Under the pieces are notes generated by a model that saw only the letters and a list, made by a program, of their open reading frames with translations, ran no database searches and was not told where the DNA came from. Below are positions 23,969 through 29,872 of a stretch of DNA of 29,872 nt, one piece after another. The stretch comes from FACHB-1406 sp034189065 (lineage in GTDB: Bacteria > Cyanobacteriota > Cyanobacteriia > Cyanobacteriales > Spirulinaceae), in the NCBI GenBank assembly GCA_034189065.1, contig JAXHVQ010000073.1, forward strand, positions 1 to 29,872. Reading direction: 5' to 3'. Within the stretch, counting starts at the first letter, position 1. Every line of letters starts with the position of its first letter. The translations under genes and the position numbers were made by a program.

Positions 23969-26437
23969 TTAAGTTGCCTTTTCTAACAAAATTTTGGGTT
24001 GGTCTGCCCCGCGTACAATAACCTTACCCTCTTCGTTCACATCAACGGTAGCCGTATCGCCGTCGCCAACGCGACCCGAAAGGATTTCTTCAGCCAGTAC
24101 GTCTTCGAGCAAGCGCATAATCGCTCGGCGCAACGGACGCGCGCCGTAGCTGGGATTATACCCTTCCTTCACCAACAACTCTTTAAACTTATCGGTGACT
24201 TGGAGAGTAATATTTTTCTCGGTCAAGCGTCGGAAGACCTCTTGCAACAGAATCTCGGAAATCTCTTTGATTTCGTCTTCTGCCAACTGGCGGAAGACAA
24301 TGATTTCATCGAGACGGTTGAGGAACTCGGGACGGAAGTAGTTCTTGAGTTCTTCGTTGACGAGGGAGCGAATGCGGTTATAAGCCGATTCTGCTTTGTC
24401 CTCGCTAAACTCGAAGCCAATGCCGCCGCCGCCTTTTTCGATCACCTTCGACCCGATGTTCGAGGTCATGATCAACAGCGTATTCTTGAAGTCTACCGTG
24501 CGACCTTTGGCATCGGTCAAGCGCCCGTCTTCTAAAATTTGCAGGAGCATATTAAAGACATCGGGGTGAGCTTTTTCGATTTCGTCGAACAGCACGACGG
24601 TGTAGGGACGGCGGCGCACCGCTTCAGTCAGTTGACCGCCTTCGTTATAGCCGACGTATCCTGGAGGGGAACCGATGAGTTTGGAGACGGTGTGCCGTTC
24701 CATGTACTCGGACATATCCAGGCGAATCATTGCTTCTTCCGAACCGAAGAAGTAGGCGGCGAGGGATTTGGTGAGTTCGGTTTTCCCAACTCCCGTCGGA
24801 CCGGAGAAGATGAAGCTGGCAATGGGTCGGTTGGGGTTTTTCAAGCCGACGCGGGCGCGACGGATGGCGCGGGAAACCGCTTTCACTGCTTCTTCTTGTC
24901 CGATGAGGCGCTGGTGCAGGGTATCTTCCATGTGCAACAGCTTTTCGGACTCGGTTTCGGTTAATTTGTTGACGGGAACGCCGGTCCAAGAGGCGACGAT
25001 GTGGGCGATTTCCTCGGAATCAACTACCGGACCTTCTTCGTCGCTGGTGCCTTCGTTTTTCTTGGCTGAGGAGATGGCTCCAATTTCGGCTTTAATCTCC
25101 ATTTCGCGATCGCGCAATTCTCCGGCTTTGTCGAAGTCTTGGGAACGCACGGCATCGTCTTTTTCTTTGAGGATTTTGCGCAGTTCTTTATCCAGTTCCT
25201 TCGCTGCTGGGGGCAATTGGGAGTTGATTAAGCGCACGCGCGAACCGGCTTCGTCAATTAAGTCGATGGCTTTGTCGGGGAGATAGCGATCGCTGATGTA
25301 GCGATCGCTCAGTTTGGCGGCTGCGTCGAGGGCTTCGTCGAGGATTTTCAGTTTGTGGTGTTGTTCGTAGCGTTCGCGCAAGCCGTAGAGGATTTCGACG
25401 GTTTCTTCGACGCTGGGTTCGCCTACCATCACCGGTTGGAAGCGCCGTTCGAGGGCGGCATCCCGTTCGATGTGTTTGCGGTATTCGTCGAGGGTGGTTG
25501 CGCCGATACATTGCAGTTCCCCACGTGCGAGGGCGGGTTTGAGGATGTTGGCTGCGTCGATTGCCCCTTCTGCTGCTCCCGCGCCGATGAGGGTGTGAAC
25601 TTCGTCAATCACGAGGATGATGTTGCCGGCGGAGCGGATTTCATCCATGATTTTCTTTAACCGCTCTTCAAATTCGCCGCGATATTTGGTTCCTGCGACG
25701 AGCAAGCCGATATCGAGGGTGACGACGCGCTTTTCTTCGAGGATGTCGGGGATGTCTTTGTTGGCGATGCGCTGGGCCAGACCTTCGGCGATGGCGGTTT
25801 TACCCACACCCGGTTCTCCGATGAGGACGGGGTTATTTTTGGTTCGACGGCCTAAGATTTGGATCACCCGTTCGATTTCTTTTTGGCGGCCAACGACGGG
25901 ATCTAATTTCCCTTCTCCAGCTAAGTGGGTTAGGTTGGTGCCAAATTCGTCGAGAGTTGGGGTTTTTGTTCTGCCCGAACTCGGTCCGGCGGAGACTTCT
26001 GCGGTTTCCCCTAACATTCGGATGACTTGGGTGCGGACTTTGGTTAAGTCAACGCCTAAGTTTTCCAGAACTCTCGCCGCTACGCCTTCTCCTTCGCGAA
26101 TGAGGCCGAGGAGTAAATGCTCGGTGCCGATGTAGTTATGCCCCAGTTGGCGGGCTTCTTCTAAGGACAGTTCCAGAACGCGCTTGGCCCGAGGGGTAAA
26201 CGGAATTTCGACCGCTACGAACCCCGAACCGCGACCGATAATTTTCTCAACTTCAATACGAGCATCTTTGAGATTGACACCCATTGATTTGAGAACTTTC
26301 GCCGCTACGCCCGTTCCTTCTCCGATCAAACCCAGGAGAATTTGCTCGGTTCCCACGAAGTTATGACCCAGACGGCGTGCCTCTTCCTGGGCTAACATAA
26401 TCACCTTAATGGCTTTTTCTGTGAAGCGTTCAAACAT
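23969..26437 (-). CDS. clpC: ATP-dependent Clp protease ATPase subunit ClpC
   Basis: An 822-residue Hsp100 unfoldase that feeds substrates to ClpP/ClpR. Two N-terminal Clp_N repeats are visible (each with E.A...GHN..GTE..LLGL). AAA1 has Walker A GEPGVGKT and Walker B ILVIDEVH. A UVR-type middle region contains SQDFDKAGELRD. AAA2 has GPTGVGKTE and a sensor region. The GGGGIGFEF loop in AAA2 fits the ClpP-docking (I/L)GF tripeptide. I chose MFERFTEKAIKV (ATG 26437) as in plastid and cyanobacterial ClpC, rather than MIKKV five codons earlier. The short RBS is AAGG. It is followed by a strong terminator, so it is monocistronic. A hairpin lies in its leader. Confidence 0.97.
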   Translation of the reverse strand: MFERFTEKAIKVIMLAQEEARRLGHNFVGTEQILLGLIGEGTGVAAKVLKSMGVNLKDARIEVEKIIGRGSGFVAVEIPFTPRAKRVLELSLEEARQLGHNYIGTEHLLLGLIREGEGVAARVLENLGVDLTKVRTQVIRMLGETAEVSAGPSSGRTKTPTLDEFGTNLTHLAGEGKLDPVVGRQKEIERVIQILGRRTKNNPVLIGEPGVGKTAIAEGLAQRIANKDIPDILEEKRVVTLDIGLLVAGTKYRGEFEERLKKIMDEIRSAGNIILVIDEVHTLIGAGAAEGAIDAANILKPALARGELQCIGATTLDEYRKHIERDAALERRFQPVMVGEPSVEETVEILYGLRERYEQHHKLKILDEALDAAAKLSDRYISDRYLPDKAIDLIDEAGSRVRLINSQLPPAAKELDKELRKILKEKDDAVRSQDFDKAGELRDREMEIKAEIGAISSAKKNEGTSDEEGPVVDSEEIAHIVASWTGVPVNKLTETESEKLLHMEDTLHQRLIGQEEAVKAVSRAIRRARVGLKNPNRPIASFIFSGPTGVGKTELTKSLAAYFFGSEEAMIRLDMSEYMERHTVSKLIGSPPGYVGYNEGGQLTEAVRRRPYTVVLFDEIEKAHPDVFNMLLQILEDGRLTDAKGRTVDFKNTLLIMTSNIGSKVIEKGGGGIGFEFSEDKAESAYNRIRSLVNEELKNYFRPEFLNRLDEIIVFRQLAEDEIKEISEILLQEVFRRLTEKNITLQVTDKFKELLVKEGYNPSYGARPLRRAIMRLLEDVLAEEILSGRVGDGDTATVDVNEEGKVIVRGADQPKILLEKAT

Positions 26438-26818
26438 AACCTTTTTTATCACCTGCTGCTGGCCCGTGTATGCTTGATTTTAGCACAGGCTTTTTGGAAA
26501 GCTGTGCTTCTCTTATCAGTTTTGCGTCCTTCGGGAGCGAGGGGGACGATTGAGCAGGTGGTTTCGGGAGCGCGATCGCCTCTTGTAGCGTATCGATATG
26601 CGATCGTAAGGGCTCGGTTTTGACGAACTGAAACTTTCCCAATCCCTAAGCCTTACAAACCTACCATCAAACCGAGCAAAAATCAAGCCCCCCCGAGGGG
26701 AAATGGGGTGACGGGGAGAGGGGGATTTGAAGGAATTTGGCTCGCTTGTTGTCCGGAAACCGCTATAGGAAGGGATAAAATGTCTGTGCCGTAACTTTCT
26801 ATTAGTTTTCCACTCAAC
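26438..26818. other. intergenic region between clpC and the cas remnant
   Basis: About 380 bases between divergent genes, carrying the clpC leader hairpin (26482-26508), a G-rich low-complexity stretch (26686-26728), and CCGCTATAGG near 26758 recalling the end of the 4343-4477 element. A 70-codon minus ORF (26430-26642) is not supported. Confidence 0.4.
26482..26508 (-). promoter_or_regulatory. hairpin in the clpC 5' leader
   Basis: AGCACA and TGTGCT, continued by AAAGC/GCTTT around a short loop with one bulge, form an 11-bp stem 45 bases upstream of the clpC ATG. It could be an RNA stability element, a regulatory leader or the terminator of something upstream; there is no T-run good enough for termination. 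Confidence 0.4.
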
Positions 26819-27268
26819 ATGAACAACATCATCGATCTGTCATTTCCTGTGACAGGGACGGACTTACCTGCCGACCAAAACTATCGGCTTTATGCCGCAC
26901 TTTGCCAAAAACTCCCCCAACTCCACCAGATGGAAGGACTCGCGATCGTAACAATTGCCGGAATTCCCGACAAACAAGGCAAAATCACCCTAACGCGCGG
27001 TTCTCGATTGCGGATGCGATTGCCGGTAGAAGCGATCGCGCAAGTTTATTCCCTAACCGGTCAAACTTTAAACCTTGGCGGTTCCACCCTTCAACTGGGC
27101 AACCCCGAACTGCAAACCCTCCAACCCGCCAACTCCCTTAAAGCTAGATTGATCGTTATCAAAGGATACACCGAACCGGTTGCTTTTTTGAATGCAGCGC
27201 AACGACAGCTACAGGCACTCGGAATTCAGGCCGATATCGGCATTCCGGCGAACGAACGTTCGACAATG
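26819..27268 (+). pseudogene. cas6: cas6 (Cmx6-type) fragment, 3' truncated
   Basis: The first 150 codons match the start of the MYXAN-type CRISPR endoribonuclease Cas6/Cmx6: IIDLSFPVTGTDLPADQNY, LYAALCQKLPQLH, SRLRMRLPVEAIAQVYSLTG, IVIKGYTEPVAFLNAAQRQL. The C-terminal half, with the family's Gly-rich GLGGRR..GCGFF end, is absent. After about codon 150 the frame runs into the shadow of the following cas3 fragment (stop at 27385). In working members Cas6 cuts the CRISPR precursor RNA in the repeat. This copy probably cannot fold fully. It is the first gene of the decayed cas locus. Confidence 0.8.
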
Positions 27269-27269
27269 G

Positions 27270-27860
27270 TTAGAACCGAGTGGACTGGATTTAGAAATTA
27301 TTACGGCGGCGGTATTGTGCCACCATTTACAAGCACATCCCAAAGATTGGGGAAAACCTCGAACTTTAATGAAGGAAGGGGATAAAATCGAGCTATTTTT
27401 GGGGCATTGCGAAGTAAAAAACATTCTGGATCGGATTGCTGAAATTGCGGGTTTGCAAGGCATTCCCGAACTTCCCGAGTATTGGAGTGCTGGCGATCGC
27501 GCGTTATTACTCAGCGGTTGTGGCAGCGGGAAAACTCTTTTTGCTTACAAGTGGCATCAGGCGATGTTAGCCCAGCATCAAGTGGGTCATCTTATTTTCC
27601 TGTATCCCACGCGCGGAACGGCAACGGAAGGGTTTAAAGATTACGTCGGTTGGGTCCCGGAATCCGATGCCAGTTTGCTGACGGGAATGGCATTATATGA
27701 GTTAAAAGCAATGCGAGAAAATCCGCCAGACTCTACTCGGGGGAATGGTCAAAGTAAAGATTACACCACCGACGAACGATTATTTGCTTTGGGGTTTTGG
27801 GAAAAACGATTTTTTTCGGCGACGGTAGACCAGTTTTTGTCCTTTCTTTCCCACAGCTAA
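27270..27860 (+). pseudogene. cas3: cas3 fragment: end of HD region and start of helicase
   Basis: An open frame with no proper start, reading LDLEIITAAVLCHHLQAH (probably the end of the HD-nuclease part), then helicase motif I LLLSGCGSGKTLFAYKWHQ and motif Ia HLIFLYPTRGTATEGFKDYV, DASLLTGMALYELKAM, and FFSATVDQFLSFL, after which a TAA ends it. A full Cas3 would run several hundred residues further (DEVH motif II to motif VI), and the metal-binding HD part is missing upstream. Both ends are therefore lost by deletion. Cas3 degrades target DNA recruited by Cascade; this remnant has no complete ATPase. Confidence 0.8.
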
Positions 27861-28305
27861 CGTTTTTCCTGCAGCTAGCGATCGCGAACTTTCTAAAAAA
27901 ACCCACGGGGCTAAACCTTGGATCGCGCCCGTGCGTCGCGAGGTGTTGGTTAATCTTAACTTAGCGATCGGCCTTCGAGCGGAATCGGCATTGCGCGATC
28001 GCATTATTGCCGGACTCAATGGCAAACTCGAAGAACGTCTCTACGGACTTCCCTTTGCCGGGGATAACAATCTTTTGTTCGACGAGATCGCGATCGCGGA
28101 AAGTCCGGGTTTGGCAAGGTGGTACTCTCCCCTACAAGAAAATGCCGATCCGCAATGGGGAACTTGTCGGCTAGCGATTTGGATCGATCGCGTTGATAAT
28201 AGTAAGACTCGAACGGCGGTGTTTGCCCCGGGCGATTTTATGGTGGAACCGCCCGATTCGGCATGGGTGACGCTTCCCGGGCTCGATTCTCCGAGGGAAC
28301 TCTAA
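27829..28305 (+). pseudogene. C-terminal fragment of a Cascade subunit, probably Cas5 (MYXAN type)
   Basis: In a different frame from the cas3 piece and overlapping its last codons, an open frame reads FPAASDRELSKKTHGAKPW, IAPVRREVLVNL, LRDRIIAGLNGKLEERLYGL, PFAGDNNLLFDEI, WGTCRLAIWIDRVDNSKT and AVFAP, ending at TAA 28305. The RYGLPFAGDN..L.D and WIDR.DNSKT blocks resemble the C-terminus of DevS/Cas5-type proteins, as I remember them. No start codon or N-terminus is present, so a deletion has joined it to cas3. Cas7, Cas8, Cas1 and Cas2 are absent from the window. Confidence 0.5.
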
Positions 28306-28558
28306 TTTTACAAGCACCTGTGGGTGTTGAGGTCGAATTGACGGTTTGAGGGGCTGTATTGTTTGTGGGGTTTGGGTTTCGGCGTTTTTTGGGGAGGTTG
28401 AGGTGCTTGTAAGTTGCTGTAAGTTAGAGTGGGTAAGGGGTGTAGCGTTTGGATGTTGGGGGTTGGCGACTCGATTTCGATCCGCGATCGCTTTTTTGGG
28501 GCAGGTGCTTGTACAATGGTCTAGGAGTCCTTGTTGGGTAAGGGTTGTGGAGGTTGCA
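28306..28558 (+). promoter_or_regulatory. CRISPR leader
   Basis: About 250 bases of G/T-rich DNA with no ORF between the cas remnant and the first repeat, as expected for a leader. The word AGGTGCTTGTA occurs at 28402-28411 and 28503-28513, and its inverse TACAAGCACCT at 28309-28319. The last 40 bases, ATGGTCTAGGAGTCC to GGTTGTGGAGGTTGC, adjoin the first repeat. Its position and the 8-base tag in the repeats put array transcription on the plus strand. Confidence 0.7.
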
Positions 28559-29174
28559 GTGCTATTACCTTTGATGCCGTAAGGCGTTGAGCACTTAGCA
28601 AATAGCAAGTTATTTGCTGGTCAACTAGAGTGCTATTACCTTTGATGCCGTAAGGCGTTGAGCACGGGAGGAGGAAAGCACTCTTTCCTTCACCGCCCCA
28701 TGTGCTATTACCTTTGATGCCGTAAGGCGTTGAGCACAATTAACGTCCTTTTTCTTAATCTTGGTTTTTCGATGTGCTATTACCTTTGATGCCGTAAGGC
28801 GTTGAGCACGGGAGATGTTTACCACCACATTTATAAAAAAGACGGAGTGCTATTACCTTTGATGCCGTAAGGCGTTGAGCACGATCAAAAACTCCGGGGA
28901 TCTGAGTTTCTGAAATCGTGTGCTATTACCTTTGATGCCGTAAGGCGTTGAGCACCCTGGGAACATATCCTCATCGTTCCAATTTTCTCCGTTCGTGCTA
29001 TTACCTTTGATGCCGTAAGGCGTTGAGCACCTCCTCGTCTCCGAAGACGGGATTGCTTTCAAAAAGCGTGCTATTACCTTTGATGCCGTAAGGCGTTGAG
29101 CACATTGGGAAGAAACGACACGAAAAGTACCAAAAGAGGTGCTATTACCTTTGATGCCGTAAGGCGTTGAGCAC
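28559..29174 (+). CRISPR. CRISPR array, 9 repeats and 8 spacers
   Basis: Nine identical 36-base repeats beginning GTGCTATTACCTTTGATG and ending CCGTAAGGCGTTGAGCAC, at 28559, 28630, 28702, 28774, 28847, 28920, 28995, 29068 and 29139. The eight spacers are 35, 36, 36, 37, 37, 39, 37 and 35 bases long and all differ. A GCC-GTAA-GGC hairpin (repeat positions 18-27) leaves an 8-base 3' tag TTGAGCAC, the usual Cas6 product. The repeat also has GTGCT...AGCAC ends. No repeat is degenerate, even the last, so the array is recent or still maintained. ORFs reading through it are translated repeats. Confidence 0.99.
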
Positions 29175-29179
29175 TTTCA

Positions 29180-29764
29180 TCAATAAGCGCGAACCGCCCG
29201 CCAACCGCGATCGCGCAACTTCTCTTCCACTCCAGACTGCCACCCCACCAGAGATTTCCGAAAATCCTCTCGCTGCAAGCCTCCCAGCCAAAGAATCAGC
29301 GCATCTTCCCCCGACTCCTGGTAATATCCCTTACGTTTTCCCGCCACTTGGAAGCCAAACTTACGATACAGCGACAGCGCCGCCTCGTTAGATACGCGCA
29401 CCTCCAACGTCGCCCGTTCGAGCTGCCGCCCAACTGCATTTTTCAACAACGCCAGCAATAGCGCTTGTCCCAACCCCCGTCCTTGGAACTCCGGGCGAAC
29501 GAGCAACAGCGTGATATGAGCTTCTTCGAGGATCGCCCAAAAGCAGCCAACGCCCAAAATCGCCTCTCCTTGACCAGTTTGAGTGGTTAAGCAAAGCAAT
29601 TCGCTATTAGGACTCTCTAACTCCCTCTGATAGCCTTGTAGCGTCCATAGCCCGCCCAAACACAAGCGGTCGAGGGCAACAACCGCCTCGAGTTGCTCCG
29701 CCTCGAGAGGTTGAAGTCTAAGTTCGTGTAACGTCATTTGGATTTCATACAAGAATTCACGCAT
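29180..29764 (-). CDS. rimI: ribosomal protein bS18-alanine N-acetyltransferase (GNAT)
   Basis: A 194-residue GNAT acetyltransferase. The acetyl-CoA motif is LLVRPEFQGRGLGQALLLALL, followed by ATLEVRVSNEAALSLYRKFGFQ and KGYYQESGEDALIL, the RimI layout. RimI acetylates the N-terminal alanine of ribosomal protein S18, though some homologues have broader targets. The start at 29764 has GGAGG 11 bases upstream; an ATG at 29737 (MTLHELRL) is the alternative that matches family N-termini better. Its last 40 residues are extra to the domain. The stop lies only 5 bases from the end of the CRISPR array, and the two are convergent. Confidence 0.85.
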   Translation of the reverse strand: MREFLYEIQMTLHELRLQPLEAEQLEAVVALDRLCLGGLWTLQGYQRELESPNSELLCLTTQTGQGEAILGVGCFWAILEEAHITLLLVRPEFQGRGLGQALLLALLKNAVGRQLERATLEVRVSNEAALSLYRKFGFQVAGKRKGYYQESGEDALILWLGGLQREDFRKSLVGWQSGVEEKLRDRGWRAVRAY

Positions 29765-29772
29765 TCAATACA

Positions 29773-29872
29773 ATTCCTCCCCTACTTCCCCTACTTCCCC
29801 CGCTCCCCCTGCTTCCCCCGCTCCCCTACTTCCCACCTGCCCACTGCCCACTCCCCTACTTCCCCTACTTCC
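29773..29872. repeat. CCCCTACTT octamer-like tandem repeat
   Basis: C-rich tandem units (CCCTACTTCC, CCCGCTCCCC, CCCACTGCCC) run to the right edge of the window, the same class as at 11032-11130. Confidence 0.85.

Noticed and set aside
23999..26135. Long ORFs opposite clpC (178, 141, 172 and 172 codons)
   Set aside because: Antisense shadows of a highly conserved gene with strong codon bias.
28521..29062. Three minus-strand ORFs through the CRISPR region with repeated RLTASKVIA or STPYGIKGNST
   Set aside because: They are simple translations of the repeats in different frames; spacing matches the array exactly and no start context or family is present.
29773..29872. C-rich tracts as possible CRISPR-like or regulatory repeats
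   Set aside because: They are short imperfect tandem octamers without unique spacers, hence ordinary low-complexity repeats.

Overview
The window is chromosomal DNA from a cyanobacterium. The palindrome GCGATCGC (HIP1) occurs dozens of times in and between genes. The gene families are cyanobacterial in flavour (ClpC, SigF, PAS-rich hybrid kinases, Nif11, DUF4114 surface protein), and the spaces between genes carry the short tandem repeats of 7-9 bases typical of that phylum. I cannot name the genus.

Layout. From 1 to 4.4 kb lie housekeeping and small-metabolism genes: ddl, a Nif11-domain protein, a GuaD-like deaminase, rpsD (minus) and a cation/Ca2+ exchanger. From 4.6 to 6.9 kb (minus) is a large calcium-binding FG-GAP/DUF4114 protein. 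tmRNA (ssrA, minus) is at 7.5-7.9 kb. From 8 to 10.5 kb are small proteins: a membrane protein, two adjacent GIY-YIG-like proteins and a PAS-like protein. From 11.1 to 15.9 kb (minus) two histidine kinases probably form an operon. ModA follows at 16.2-17 kb (minus), then a Ro60/TROVE-like von Willebrand A protein at 17.6-19.1 kb with a clear promoter and terminator. From 19.5 to 22.5 kb is an accessory and decaying stretch: a CPBP-like membrane protein, a truncated fragment of a probable ATPase, a frameshifted gene with a zinc-ribbon-like tail, a frameshifted response regulator and a small membrane protein. sigF is at 22.9-23.7 kb and clpC (minus, with a textbook terminator) at 24-26.4 kb.

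The right end, 26.8-29.2 kb, is the most striking part. It is a collapsed type I (MYXAN/Cmx-like) CRISPR-Cas locus. Fragments of cas6, cas3 and probably cas5 are joined out of frame by deletions. They are followed by an intact leader and a CRISPR array of nine identical 36-base repeats and eight spacers, which ends 5 bases from the rimI stop codon.

Between genes the DNA is rich in small repeats. There are two copies of an RNA-like module near 8.9 kb and 19.4 kb, two copies of another conserved element near 8.0 kb and 10.9 kb, three copies of a hairpin repeat, a MITE-like inverted repeat, and a palindrome flanked by short tandem repeats that sits in frame inside the ATPase domain of the large hybrid kinase. 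The window reads as ordinary chromosome eroded and decorated by repeats, with a CRISPR array that has outlived its own effector genes. No wholly new multi-gene system is evident.
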